Part shown: positions 1-11,170 of the stretch, piece after piece | Numbering within the stretch: position 1 is the stretch's first letter | Layout: each line of letters opens with the position of its first letter | Assembly: GCA_030765055.1 (NCBI GenBank) | Contig: CM060953.1 | Location: 101,754,963 to 101,818,962, forward strand | Reading direction: 5' to 3' | From: Mantis religiosa | Taxonomy: Eukaryota > Arthropoda > Insecta > Mantodea > Mantidae | Length of the DNA stretch: 64,000 nt | Made by a program: the position numbers and the translations under genes | Notes under the pieces: generated by a model | What the model saw: only the letters and a program-made list of their open reading frames with translations | Told to the model about the DNA's origin: nothing | The model's database searches: none

Positions 1-270
1 TAATAGCTTCTTTCATTTTCTCACTTATGAGCCATGGACTCCATATAAATACAAGATTCCTTATTTCATAAAATATCATAAATTTGTAAGCCATTTAATA
101 TAGATATTTCTTCTGGAACAAATTATTCTGTTATTTGACATTCAAATAATACATGTTCCGATGAATCAATTACATGTTTACATAAATCATTATTCAATTT
201 ATTAATTTTCTTCAATAACTACTAATAAGTAGTATATGGACTATTCGCTATTATATAATGAATAAATCCC
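1..270. other. AT-rich flank, no gene recognised
   Basis: AT-rich sequence with no convincing coding signal or recognised repeat. It lies downstream, on the minus strand, of the possible exon at 271-568 and may be its 3' UTR or flank. Confidence 0.4.
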
Positions 271-563
271 TTAATAATGACTCAAATATTTTAATTTAAA
301 TCTTTCAATAATACTGGGGAAAAAAGTTATATATTCTTCTGCCTGCTTGCGTGTTAACCCATTCACACTTGATAGTAATGTTGTAATAATTTCGTTTCTT
401 GTAAAACATCTTGCTTCTAACATTTCTTCAATTTTACTAAAATTAGTTCTCTTTAACCCAAAACATGGAAGCACGAAGTTTGATTAATAGATCAATAGGC
501 CAAATTGCTAGAGTAACTAATAAACGCAATGTTGGAGTCGTATTTACGGCACCAATATGTCTT

Positions 564-568
<5 letters not shown>
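271..568 (-). CDS. Possible terminal exon of an mTERF-like protein
   Basis: Minus-strand reading frame open from the edge of the (TA)n tract to a stop at 271, about 98 codons. The frame extends upstream of the first Met at 474, and the extension reads as structured protein (LRHIGAVNTTPTLRLLVTLA). The C-terminal part alternates hydrophobic positions with a Leu-Thr-Arg-Lys-Gln segment and a Phe-Phe-Pro-Ser-Ile-Ile segment. This resembles the helical mTERF repeat of mitochondrial transcription termination factors, which bind nucleic acid in mitochondria. It looks single-copy: nothing like it occurs elsewhere in the window. The upstream splice acceptor is obscured by the dinucleotide repeat. The family call rests only on motif resemblance; a chance open frame is possible. 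Confidence 0.35.

Positions 569-627
<59 letters not shown>
569..627. repeat. (TA)n microsatellite
   Basis: About 29 uninterrupted TA dinucleotides. The Tyr-Ile run in the overlapping minus-strand frame is an artefact of this repeat. Confidence 0.95.
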
Positions 628-631
<4 letters not shown>

Positions 632-796
632 AAATTAATAAGTATTTTACAAACTGAACTTCATGTCTTTGAAAACGATAATAACATAACATTATACTAT
701 TTTTGGATCAGTTGTTATGTATAGAGCAGCAATATGGGCTCATAGGATGAATAACATCAAATTAGTGAAACAAATCCTGAGCTCCCAGACATATAT

Positions 797-1224
797 TGAC
801 ATTGGGGCCACTCTTGGGAGAAGTGGAGGCTGGGACGGGGCCGGTCTGGGAGGACATCGCACCGAGGAGCGCCACCTACAAGTCATACTGGGCCCAATGG
901 GACTCACTGAAGACAAGAGAGGGCGTGCTGTTCCGGGTATGGGAATCGCCTGTTAGGAAGACGCAGACCGAACAGTTGGCACTTCCTCGAAGTAAGGTCC
1001 CGGAGGTCTTGGAGGTAGTGCACGTCGGGACTTCAGGAGGACACCTGGGAGCAAACCGAACAATCCACAAACTTCAACAGCCGTGGCAAGGACCATACCG
1101 GGTGGTGAAGAGGACTAACGACGTGGTCTACCGCATCCAGAAAGTGCCCCGAGGGAAGATGCTCGTGGTACACTTGGATCGTCTGGCCCGCTACGATGGT
1201 GCTGTTCCGGACGACCAGCCTTGA
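797..1224 (+). pseudogene. Collapsed Ty3/Gypsy pol 3' end (internal deletion)
   Basis: One 142-codon frame whose first ~95 residues match the linker before the integrase of the Gypsy element at 57.65-62.23 kb (TYKSYWAQWDSLKTREGV). Its last ~48 residues match the integrase C-terminus (QPWQGPYRVVKRTNDVVYRI). The catalytic core is missing. The junction near 1070-1085 lies where the fuller element has short similar sequences (an AAACT..C..CAGC-like string) about 840 bp apart, suggesting deletion between microhomologies that kept the frame. It leads directly into the LTR at 1236. No integrase activity is possible. Confidence 0.85.
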
Positions 1225-1235
1225 AGAGGGAGCAG

Positions 1236-1722
1236 TGTCGCGAACCCGATCGCGATAAGGAGGCTTGGCACACAATAGACGGATAGGTTTCACGGATATA
1301 ACGAACTTGCATAAAAATATAACGCCGGCAAGCAATATAACTGAGGAAAAGGCCTCGCCGGGTAGATTGTTACGTTTCTCGAAGGTGATAGAATGTTCGA
1401 AGTATGTAACTAGATGCTTGTTTCCCAGAAACTTCTAGTGATTGACAGAACAGTCTGGTAATCATGAATGGAGATATAAAAGGGATTGTGACACGCTAGC
1501 AGGACAGTTGTAGTTGAGAAGCAGTTGTTGTGTAACGGTCAGTGTTGTTGTATCGAGAGCTAATGTAATCAGCTGCAAGTGTTTGTTATTGTCCTTGACC
1601 TTGGAAGATTGATTGATGTAATGTTGTTACGTGAGAATTGGACAGTGTATTGCTACGGAAATAAAGGAGATTTTTAATTTCTGCAACTCGGCCTTTTAAT
1701 TCTGCGAACCCACAAAGCTACA
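1236..1722 (+). mobile_element. Gypsy 3' LTR (487 bp)
   Basis: Begins TGTCGCG directly after the pol remnant and ends ACAAAGCTACA. A TATA-like box (GATATAAAAGGG) lies near 1472 and a poly(A) signal AATAAA near 1659. The R/U5 side resembles the LTR at 61854-62231 (the TACGGAAATAAAG region and the GAACCCACAAAG ending), but the U3 side differs, so it is a related subfamily rather than a copy. Confidence 0.8.
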
Positions 1723-1739
1723 ATACAAACTCTGTCTAG

Positions 1740-3386
1740 CAAATAGCAAACTGCCTCGCCAGAGTCAAAACCAACATACCGCCAGTTATAGACAACGATA
1801 GTATCGCGGAGACCCCCCAGGCCAAAGCAGAGGTGTTTGCCTGAACGCTAGAAGAAGTCTTCACGCCGAACCCAGCGGAGGCTCTAGTAAATCAGAAGTA
1901 AATGAAACAACAAAATGCGAAAGACAAACCCTGGGGAGATAAATTGGATCATTAGGCACCTTTGAAACAGGAAGGCCCCAGGACCAGATAAGATACCAAG
2001 TATAGTTCTAAAAGATCTCCCACGTAGAGCACTACTGCTGTTAGCAAAAAGTTACAACTACGCTTTAAATAACGGCAGATTTCTACCACAGTGGAAGGAA
2101 GCTAATATAGTAATGCTTCCAAAACCACACAAGAAACTTATCGCTTGCTGCAAGCTACAGGTTCATTAGCCTACTCAATACACTTGAGAAAGTACTGGAA
2201 AAAATTGTTCTGAAGCGAATAAATACACATGTAATCAAGAATAACATTCTTATTCCCGAACAGTTTGGGTTCAGATCAAAACACTCAACAACCCAACAAC
2301 TTCTGCGCCTTACAGAAACCATATCCTAAGGACTGAATACACATAAACCGACAGGTGCCATATTCTTAGATATTGAACGTGCATTCGACAAAGCATGGCA
2401 TAAAGGCCTCATATATAAACTCAACTCATACAACTTTTCAGACACTACGCGAGCCTTAGTTAAAGACTACTTAAGTTCAAGTCGCTTCCGAGTAACTGTG
2501 GAGGAATCGACCTCCTCTCTCCGGCCTATTAACGCCGGAATCGCTCAGGTAAGTTTACTCGGGCTCACACTATTTAATCATTATAGAAATGACATACCGG
2601 AACTTACTCGTACAGATAAGTACATTTATGTGGACGACACTGCACTAGTAACCCAATCTACACAGCCGCGGGTAATACACTTACGACTACAAAACGCTCT
2701 CAATGATTTAGAACCGTGGTTCCAAAAATGGAGGATAAAAGTTAATTCGAGAAAATGCCAATCAATAATCTTTACAAAACGAACACAACACAGGCATCCT
2801 AGGCATATGCAACCACCTCTCACGTATGGTGGAGAAAGGATGGATTGGAAAGACCACGTTACATATTTTGGTGTCACCATGGAAAAAACATAACTTACTT
2901 GGAAAAAACATAAATATCGTAAGAGTCAAAGCGAATGGCCAACTAAACAGGCTTTACCCATTGATAAATATAAATAGCCGTCTACAGCTCAACATGGGCC
3001 TTACACTTTACAAAACATTAATTAGACCAATACTGACGTCCGCAGCACCCGTTTGGGGCTACGCTGCAAAAGCGCACATAAACCGATTACAGACACTGCA
3101 AAATAGGATAGTGCGTGTTATCGGAAAGCTCTCGCCGGTGGCACCGGCATATCTAATACACGAGGAGCTAAAACTACACTCAATTGAGGAATACAAAAAG
3201 CTGTTAAGCTACAATTTGTACGACAGGAAGACCAAAAATCCAAACCCGCTAATTCGCGATCTAGGGACTTACAATACCCATTATGACACGCACAAGCGTC
3301 CGCTGTCATTATTCGACAGAAGACTCGGCCTGGGGGAACCAGAGTTCGATATTCGCGAATATCTTAACAATCTAGTACCACCATAA
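1740..3386 (+). pseudogene. Jockey-like LINE, 5'-truncated RT ORF
   Basis: Non-LTR reverse transcriptase with many stops and frameshifts. Pieces in order: an N-terminal RT segment near 1790-1870; FGFRSKHSTTQQLLRLTE near 2266; LDIERAFDKAWHKGLIYKL near 2365; the catalytic Y-V-D-D box near 2625 in the frame 2498-2893; and the thumb/C-terminal region LIRPILTSAAPVWGYAAK in the frame 2826-3386. The last two frames overlap across a shift near 2880 caused by a local repeat of a GGAAAAAACATAA-like string. No endonuclease remains. The layout matches Jockey-clade pol; it cannot encode an active enzyme. Confidence 0.85.
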
Positions 3387-3829
3387 CTAAAGCTCAGTCA
3401 TGGCTCAGCTAGCACACGTACACAACACACACTGACACTACAGTGGCCCTTGAAGCCCGTTGCAAACAGGACAGTACCAAGGGTAAACTAAAGAATATGC
3501 ATATACGAGTACATGTACACCTGATTAAATTACTCATAAACATGACACATAAAAAGACTTAGCGACTTTCGCCAAAACAATTATATTTCAATTTTTGACA
3601 GGGAATATTGTATTCCAACAACTAACCAATAAATGACAAGGTTCTCCTAGAAGTCATGGCACATATGTAATCTAATATAGCTGTAAATCCAACAACTTGA
3701 CACCAGACTCGGTGCAGCTTTGGCATGAGACTAAATAATTAAAACATATAAGTACTCATGACATCGTCCTGTTTCAGGACCACACTAGGAGGAACTTGTA
3801 TGTGTATGTATTTATTCACTGCAATTGGG
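3387..3829. other. LINE 3' region then AT-rich spacer
   Basis: Likely 3' UTR of the preceding LINE to about 3480, then AT-rich DNA with no coding or repeat signal that I recognise. Confidence 0.4.
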
Positions 3830-5776
3830 TACTACCCGGTGGCAGAGTTAAGAATACAGAACATAAGACGTCGCTCCATTCGGAGGCTCAGCGAGAATCC
3901 CTTATCCCATTCTCACACCCGAATATCCAAGGTCGTAAGTAGATCCTCGGTCATACTTGCGTCCTGGCACCCACCTCTCGCCTGGCCCGGGCTCTTAGTC
4001 TGGGCCTCATCTCCTCACCCAGAACCCGCAGGGACAATAGCGGTACTGCCACGATTCACTCTCAACTTCCCACCGGTGGAGGTTTTTTTAGTGGGTAGGG
4101 CTGGCAGTTCAATACCCCAGAGGAGTCCCACACTGAAATCCCAGGGTTAGTGCGTAAAGGCATTTTTCCTCCACTCGAAAAAACGGGCTTCAGTGAGCTC
4201 CAGGGCACACCCCGGCACCTCAAACGTAAAAAGCGGCGGGTCCTGATTGATTACCTTCTGTCATGCTCCGCAACCTTCCCCTCAGGGCTATGCTCTACCT
4301 CACACGTGTCTTCAATATGTGTCTTACGTTAAGTCACTTTCCACGTAGGTGGAAGGCGGCGAGGGTAATATGCATTTTGAAGCCGGGGAAAGATCCGGTT
4401 CATCCTACCAACTACCGCTCCATTAGCCGCCTCTCTATCCTCTCGAAGACATTCTAGGTGTTATTCTGAAATCGCTTGTGCCCACTTTTGGGAGACATTC
4501 ACGCCATTCCTCATCAGTTTGGTTTCCGTCTTGCATACTCGACTTCCCAGCAATTGCTACGCGTAGCGGAGGTTTCTGCTCTTGGTTTCCAGGACAGGGC
4601 ATACACCACAGCGGTTTCCCTGGATGTTGAGAAGGCTTTCTCTACCACCTGGCATGCGGGTCTACCCCACAAGCTCATCCATCTGGAGCTACCAACACAA
4701 GTCACTCACCTCATTCACTCTTTTCTGAAATTTCGATCACTCACTTTCAAGGTCTATCAGGGGCGAAGTCCCTGAAGTCTGTTCTGTCCCCTACGCTTTA
4801 TAGCGTATATGTGGCTGACCTTCCCACGGAACCGAATGTCAACATAGCCCAATATGCCGACGACGTTCTCTTATATTCCAGCAAAAGAACCCATGCAGAA
4901 CCTTCAACCCCATTCAGAGACACCTCCGCCTCCTTCAGATTGGTGCACGCTCCATCAACGCGGAGAAAAGCCGAACCACTCTATTTACAAAGCGCCACTT
5001 TCCCGCTAACTTCCCCACATTCACCTATTCTGGACGAAGGATCAAGTGGGAGAATTCCATTAAATACTTGGGCGTGACTTTGAACAAGGGCCTAATTTTC
5101 GGGGAACACGTTCGGGGCTTGTCGCATCGGACGAATGGGGCCACGGCCTCACTTTACAGGCTTTAGTCCTCCCCATAAAGTTTTATGCATGTGAAGTCTG
5201 GAGTATAACCGCAGGCTCCAAACTTCTGTTGCTCCAACATGTACAGAATAGATGCCTCCCCCCTTTTTAATTTAGGTCCTCCAACATTATGTCATATCGG
5301 ACGATATAGATGCCTTCGGATTATCTATTCTGTATACCGACGGTTCCCCGTTAGGAACCGATATGTGGAGGATGAAATTAGGCACATGACCACAAAATAT
5401 ACGCCAATTTACCAAACCATCAGAGCGCCCTGGTTAGGTCTCTTGGGGATTATCGTCCAAGAGAACGCCACTTAAAGCAATACCGGCTACCACGCATGGC
5501 GTGTGGGCACTACCGACAACCATAAGGCACATATTTCAGCCTAAAACTAAATTTCTCCCCACCCAAACTTTTGCTTGGGATAGCTTTCGACTCACACAAG
5601 TCTTCCAAATTTTTAACATCATTCCGGTGTATACGGGCCCTTGCATCCGAACTTGCAACCTTCGAGCAACCAGCTACCTCCCTTTTACCCCCAACATAAT
5701 TTACAAGCGCCATCCTGCAACCACCACATCCCGTCACTACATGGTTAAGCCCTACTCAGGACAGGTACAGGTCTGA
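3830..5776 (+). pseudogene. Second Jockey-like LINE, degenerate RT
   Basis: RT segments in several frames: WKAARVICILKPGKDPVHPT near 4350; HQFGFRLAYSTSQQLLRVAE near 4510; SLDVEKAFSTTWHAGLPHKL near 4615; the catalytic QYADDVLLYSS box near 4850; and a C-terminal LQHVQNRCL segment near 5235. It resembles the LINE at 34855-36485 (ILKPGKNPVFP, YADDLMIF). The C-terminal segment is split by a 48-bp SINE-A fragment at 5258-5305 with a 10-bp target duplication. Multiple stops; not functional. The 3' end is not defined. Confidence 0.8.
5258..5305 (-). mobile_element. SINE-A 3' fragment, 48 bp, with TSD
   Basis: Matches only the 3' end of SINE-A in reverse (GTCATATCGGACGAT and the GTCCTCCAAC motif). 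It is bounded by ATAGATGCCT at 5248-5257 and 5306-5315, a 10-bp target duplication. Removing the fragment and one TSD copy makes the host LINE frame continuous across this point, which confirms the boundaries. Confidence 0.85.
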
Positions 5777-6520
5777 CCCCTCTACGGGCTGTTCCTCAGC
5801 TCGCCAACGCCTCTGCTGCTGGTGCTCCGGGCTTCAGAACTCTGCCAGCCAGCTCACTGGCAGGTGATATTGGCTCTGCTGCATTTCCCACTGCGGCCGC
5901 CGCCATGATGCAGCGGAGGTCAGTGTTCCTTAACCGCGGGGGCTGTTGGGAGCAGCTTGGCTTGGGAACACCACTTGTTTCGTGTAACAAGGGCACATGC
6001 GCGCGCGTCCCACGTTGATTTTGGCAGCTTTTAACTGTTTTTGAGCTCGTCACTTTTATGCACTATCAACTTCAGTTATTATACATCAGGCATAACACCA
6101 AAACAGGTATAGTTACTGTATACACCATTTACACTCAACGCACGAAATATTTACCCCTCCTGTTCCACTGCACTCCAAACACTTTTATGATACCTACATA
6201 CAGCATTTACTCTGCACGTCCGAAAATTGGTCCATGTTTCACTGCTTAATTTGCACTAGAAACTAACTGCACCGTGCCGGAGCACACCTGTACAATGGTT
6301 TGTGGCCCACTGCTCACTGGCTGCACATATTTGTAATACTTGGAAGTCAATTTACCACCTACTAACAAGCTGGGAGTGGCGTGAGTCGACAACTTCCGAG
6401 GATGCCCGGAGAAGAGACGGGTGAAATGTCAAATGTTATTTCAACAAATCGACCAAGACCAGAAAGCCCGGATAACACATTTTATTGGATTAACGACGGC
6501 CGTGAAAGCCCAAGCATGTA
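5777..6520. other. Unassigned spacer with a GC-rich block
   Basis: A GC-rich block at about 5780-6040 may be the 3' part of the preceding LINE or an old insertion. The rest is unremarkable with no supported gene. Confidence 0.35.
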
Positions 6521-6628
6521 CATTATTATTACTACTATTATTATCACTATCGCCATCATTATTATTACTAATACAACTATTATTATAATAATTTTACTAT
6601 CATTATCATTATTATCATCACCATTATT
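6521..6628. repeat. Imperfect (ATT)n/(ATC)n microsatellite
   Basis: Degenerate trinucleotide tract of ATT, ATC and ACT units directly before a SINE-A copy. Confidence 0.9.
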
Positions 6629-6630
6629 AC

Positions 6631-6872
6631 TGCCCGCCTCGGCAGCGTAGATGGTAGCGGTCAGCCTCACGTTCAAGAGGACCCCAGTTCGAATCTCGGT
6701 CAGGCTGAGTTACCTGGATAAGGTTTTTTCCTGGGTTTTACCTTATCCTGGAAAACGAATGTCCGGTAACTCTATGCTCTATGAACCCTAGGCTCACTAA
6801 GTATCATTTCACCCATTCCATTCAACGTCCGATACGACTTAAATTTGGAGGACGAAAATAAACAAAGCTATT
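6631..6872 (+). mobile_element. SINE-A copy
   Basis: tRNA-derived head with an A-box-like GCAGCGTAGATGGTAGCGG and B-box-like AGTTCGAATCTCGGTC, followed by a body (GAGTTACCTGGATAAGG) and a 3' end carrying CAACGTCCGATACGAC and GGAGGACG. SINEs of this type are transcribed by RNA polymerase III and copied by LINE enzymes. Other copies: 5258 (fragment), 6905, 13706, 24131, 48518 and 59983. Confidence 0.9.
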
Positions 6873-6904
6873 TTTCTTCTTCTTCTACTTATCACTATTA
6901 TCAC

Positions 6905-7117
6905 TGCCCGCCTCGGCAGCGTAGATCATAGCGTGTCAGCCTCCGGTTCACGAGGTCCCGAGTTCCGAATCTCGGTCAGGCTGAGTTACCTGGATAAGGG
7001 TTTTACCGGGGTTTTCCCTTATCCTGAAAAATGAATGTTGGGTAACTAAGCTCTAGGGACCCTGGGCTCATAAAGCATCTTGCCACCCATTCCATTCAAC
7101 GTCCGATAGTAGTAGTA

Positions 7118-7157
<40 letters not shown>

Positions 7158-7186
7158 TAATAATAATAATAATAATAATAATAACT
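6905..7186 (+). mobile_element. SINE-A copy with (TAG)n/(TAA)n tail
   Basis: Starts with the same TGCCCGCCTCGGCAGCG head, with B-box-like AGTTCCGAATCTCGGTC, and ends at CAACGTCCGATAG near 7107. It then runs into TAG and TAA repeats to 7186. It lies about 30 bp after the previous copy, in the same orientation. Confidence 0.9.
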
Positions 7187-7191
7187 CTGGC

Positions 7192-7199
7192 AATGATCC

Positions 7200-7202
<3 letters not shown>
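7192..7202. repeat. Left TSD of the I element (AATGATCCAGT)
   Basis: Identical 11-bp string at 12914-12924. It lies directly before the (TAG)n tail of the I element. Confidence 0.85.
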
Positions 7203-7272
<70 letters not shown>

Positions 7273-7533
7273 CTAGTAGAGTTTCGGGGCGCACAACTGC
7301 TTGGGTTATTAGCGCCCTAACAACACTAAAAGCTGAAAAGTAACAGGCGTGTAGCCTGTGGGTGCAATGGGTAAAAGATTAGAACAATCACTAAAATCAG
7401 TGCCAGTAACGGTAAGGATAAAAACCACATTGGCAAACGGCTAAAGTGCAAAAGGTGTCAGAGCAGTTATATACTGCGACCGAAGCCACTTAAGTGAATA
7501 AATCTTAAAAGTTTCTCTACGGTGCCTGGAGTG

Positions 7534-9189
7534 TCAGCTAGCATATCGGTCATTGTTGCTGGTAGGTCCAAAGACGCACGTAGGGGGGGGGGGGTAAAAC
7601 TGGCACTGTGTTAAAATATGTCGCACCGTTAGTGACTCGCTGCAACGAGGGCAAACAGGTGCAGGTTCTGAACGTAATAAATGAGTGTGACTAAAACGGC
7701 AGTGCCCGATACGTAGTCTAGCTAAAGTGACTTCGTCCCGACGGCAGCCACGGGAGGAAGTCTGCCAGGTAACAGGTAGCGGTTTCACCTCCCGAAGTTT
7801 GTTGCGCGTAACAGCGCGCCAGGATGTCTGCCAGCGGGAAGTGTGAAGACTTCGTAAAATAGCGCTTAAATCATCAGAGGGGACGTGAGAGCTGCTACAT
7901 CTACCACATGAAAGGGCAGCCTTCGCAGCGGTATCAGCGTCCTCGTTACCTGACAGGCCTACATGTCCAGGGACCCACACGAAGGACACCCTAATACTAG
8001 CATTAGCGAGCATGTGAAGGCGATCCTGGACACGCTGTACAAGAGGGTGGTTGGTGTACAGCGACCTGAGGCTTTGGAGGGCGCTTAAAGAATCGGAGCA
8101 TATCACCCAGCGCTGCGAACCTTGCCGATGAATATACAGAAGAGCTTGGTAAATAGCAAACAGCTCAGCGGTAAAAATCGAGCACTGCGATAAGAGGCGA
8201 AATTTGAAACTGCGGCTACCGTGAATAAAAGCACATCCCACGCCTTGGATGTCCTTCAAGCCATCCGTGTATATAAAATTACAAGGGCCATAGTGAGCCT
8301 TTAGTTCTAAAAAGGACATGCGAATAGTCGAACGAGGGGTCGTTGATTTCGGCATGGCCGTTAGCCCCAGATCGACGGAAATCTCCGAGCGGAGCCAGGG
8401 GGGAAAGAGGGATTCTCCCCGCTGAAACACGGACGGCAAAGTGATGTTCAAGAGTCGCAGAAGTAAGCGAAACCGAACGCCAGGAGGAAGCAACGCCAGG
8501 GGGCGCGTCGAGTACTGACGATCCAAAGAGTCGTTAAAAAAGGGTTTAAAAGAAGGATGTTCCGGCATACTTAAGAGCTTGCAAGCGTACATGCACAAAA
8601 GAACATCGCGTCGATAGGAAAGCGGTGGTTCGGCGGCTTCCGCACACAAGCTCACTGCTGGGCTAGTGGGAAAAGCGCCAGTACTCAACCTGATTCCACG
8701 GTGGTGGATGGGATCGAGGCGACCTAGAACCGACGGACGAGCCGACGAATACACGACGCATCCGTAGACAAGTTTAGATCGAACTAGGCAACGGTAGAGT
8801 TGTAAAAGTACAGTCCGATTTGCACCCCAGGATGTGCTACTTAAAACGCGTATAATATTAAGAGAACGGTCACACCGTGCCCTTAAATACATAATATGAG
8901 ACGACCAGCTGAGCTTTCTGTCGAAGATCAATCCCAAAAATTTCGCCTCGTCCGCAAAAGGAAGAACAGCAGGGCCGAGGTGTAGAGAAGGCGAATGAAA
9001 CGCCTTCCGGCGCCAGAAGTTGACACAGACTGTTTTCTCGGCGGAAAACTTAAAGCCGTTTTGGATACTCCAAGTGTAGAGGCGATCTAGGCAACCTTGG
9101 AGGCGGCGTTCTAGCAAACAAGTTCGCCGAGAGCTGCAATAAATTGCAAAGTCGTCAACAAATAGAGGACGAAATGCCCGGTGGGACAC
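7534..9189 (-). pseudogene. I-element ORF2, C-terminal RT half plus RNase H
   Basis: 551-codon frame. It opens with the RT catalytic box F-V-D-D (near 9142), then the RT thumb (KFLGLIFDRKLSWSSHI, LYRCLVRSKLVYGCVVYSSA). RNase H follows near residues 310-430 with its acidic set: FIYTDG (Asp), FTAELFAIYQAL (Glu), VICSDSLSAL (Asp) and GNEDADTAAKAA (Asp). The tail has a Cys/His-type CPRCSES...HILTQC segment, common at the end of these proteins. Upstream it is out of frame with 9155-10579 by a small indel in 9155-9189. RT makes the cDNA at the nicked target; RNase H removes the RNA. Confidence 0.92.
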
Positions 9190-10579
9190 ACTCTACAATG
9201 GGATTGATAGCAATGGCAAACAGTGTGACACTGAGCACCGATCCCTGCGGTACTCCGTTCTCTTGGATAAAAACACGGGATAAAACTGAACCTACGCGCA
9301 CGCAAAAGACTCTATTCCTCATGAACTCTCGAATAAAGAGGGGTAGACGGCCTCGGATACCCCAACTGTGTAGTGTACGAAGAATGCTATACCTCCATGT
9401 GTCGTATGCTTTGGCGAGATCAAAAAAGACGGCAACCGTTTGATTCCTCCGCAAAAAATTGTCCATAATATGTGTTGATAGGGAGACAAGGTGATCTGTC
9501 GTAGAACGGAAGCGTCGAGAGCCGCATTGGACGTTGGACAACTGTTGGGATTCCAGCCACCATGTCAATCGCCCGTGTATCATGCGCTCCATCACCTTGC
9601 AGATGACGCTGGTGAGGGAGATCGGGCGATAACTGGAAGGTAGATGGGGGTCCTTACCAGGTTTTAAAATGGGGACTACGGTGGCCTCGCGCCAGGCGGA
9701 TGGAAATGTGGCAGTACGCCAGATATGGTTGTACACGCTTAGAAGGAACCTTCTACCATGGGAGGTAAGGTATTGGAGCATCAGAAGGTGTATACCATCT
9801 GGGCCAGGTGCAGAGGGCCTGGAAGAAGCCAGGGCACTTTCTAGCTCGGTCTCGGAGAAATCCGTGTTGTAAAATTCCGTGTTAGATGAGGAAAACGAGA
9901 GCTCATGGGATTCCACCAGGTCTTTCGTAGCTAAGAATGCGTCATGATAGTGGGAGGAACTGGAAACGTCAGCAACGGCTCCGGGGATAACGACAGTGTC
10001 GTTATTCAGCCTGAGGCCGGGAATCGTCAGCCTGGAAGCTTTGCCGGCGACGCGGCGAAGCCGATCCCATACAATAGAAGATGGTGTGAAGGGATTAAAT
10101 GACTCGACAAAGCGCTTCCAAGAGGCCCGTTTACAGTCCATAATGATGTGACGAGCTCGGGCACGCAGTCGTTTATACGTGACCAGATTTTCAAGAGTAG
10201 GGTGGCGCCGAAATACTCGAAGTGCCTTCCTCCGTGCCTGGATCGCCGCTCGGCAGTCGTCGGTCCACCAAGGGACTGGCAGGCGTTTCGGATGGGATGA
10301 CGACCTGGGTATCGCTTGTTCGGCAGCAGAAGTGATGACGGAGGTAAGGTGATCCACCATGTCGTCGACGTTGTTAAAGAGGCGGTCTTCGAAGACCGCC
10401 AAGTTTGAGTAAAGGAGCCACGGAGCTCTGTGGAATTGCCAGTGGGGTACACGTGACGATGGAACATTGTGTGAAAGCAGGCGTATAACACACGGAAAAT
10501 GATCGCTGCCAAAGCTGTTAGAGATGACGTTCCACTGTAGGCGATGTGTAAGCTGTTGGGAGCAAACAGCTAGGAGCAA
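9155..10579 (-). pseudogene. I-element ORF2, RT N-terminal half
   Basis: 474-codon frame covering the end of the endonuclease (SFGSDHFPCVI with the SDH box), a linker, and RT blocks: ATVVPILKPGKDPHLPSSYR, PISLTSVICKVMERMI, FFDLAKAYDTWRYSIL and NGVPQGSVLSVTLFAIAINP. It ends with a frameshift just before the F-V-D-D box, which continues at 7534-9189. Its 5' end is shifted from the endonuclease frame by a 14-bp duplication at 10560-10587. Confidence 0.92.
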
Positions 10580-10587
10580 ACAGCTAG
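10560..10587 (-). repeat. 14-bp tandem duplication breaking ORF2
   Basis: The string GAGCAAACAGCTAG occurs twice in a row (10560-10573 and 10574-10587). Fourteen bases is not a multiple of three, so the duplication shifts the frame between the endonuclease and RT segments of the I element. The same residues (LAVCS) can be read on both sides. Confidence 0.9.
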
Positions 10588-11139
10588 GTCGAGGTGAGAG
10601 AAACTGCCGCTGGAATCGGAAAGAAAGTTTGGTTGGCCGGTGTTGAGAACGGAAAGATTGTACTGGGAAAAAAATTCAACGAGGTCGTTCCCCCTTGCGC
10701 TAGCCCGTGGAGATCCCCATAGGGGGTGGTGGGCATTGAAGTCTCCCAACAGAAGATAAGGCGTCGGGAGCTGCGCTACTAAAGCCGCGAGATCAGCAAG
10801 AGGGAGAGGAGAAGGTGGAAAATAAACAGAACCAAGTGTAAACGAAAAACCAGGAAAGCGGACGATGGCAGCAACAGCTTGCAGATGAGTGGTGAGCCGA
10901 AGAGCTTGATAATAAATGTTGTCACAAAGGAGCATCATAACACCCCCATGGGCAGGAGAACCAGGTTCCGGTGGGAGATCGAATCGCTCCGGCACGTACC
11001 CGGGAAAAGTGAAAGTATCCCGGCGCTGAAGCTTGGTTTCCTGCAAGCACAAAATACGAGGTGACAGCGACGTCGTGAGGAGCTGTAATTCGGCCTTATG
11101 TGCACGAATGCCACGTATATTCCACTGGACAATCGACAT
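10570..11139 (-). pseudogene. I-element AP-like endonuclease
   Basis: From Met at 11139: VQWNIRGIRAHKAEL (N-terminal Asn of the fold), ILCLQETKL (catalytic Glu in QET), GGVMMLL, LLGDFNAHHPLWGS (GDFN with Asp and Asn) and SHLDLAVCS (SxxDL box). The final SDH box lies in the next frame. These are the conserved blocks of APE-type LINE endonucleases, which nick the target. The frame also extends upstream to 11169, close to the ORF1 stop, but the Met before SIVQWNIRG is the natural start. Confidence 0.92.
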
Positions 11140-11170
11140 TAGGAGGTAAAGAAGAGGTTGGTTGAGCACT

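Noticed and set aside
492..692. Minus-strand frame with (Tyr-Ile)n
   Set aside because: Artefact of the (TA)n tract.
7046..7294. Minus-strand frame with long Leu and Tyr runs
   Set aside because: Entirely produced by the (TAG)n and (TAA)n microsatellites; no coding meaning.
9144..9443. Plus-strand frames across 9.1-12.4 kb
   Set aside because: Antisense shadows of the I-element ORFs; none carries a motif of its own.
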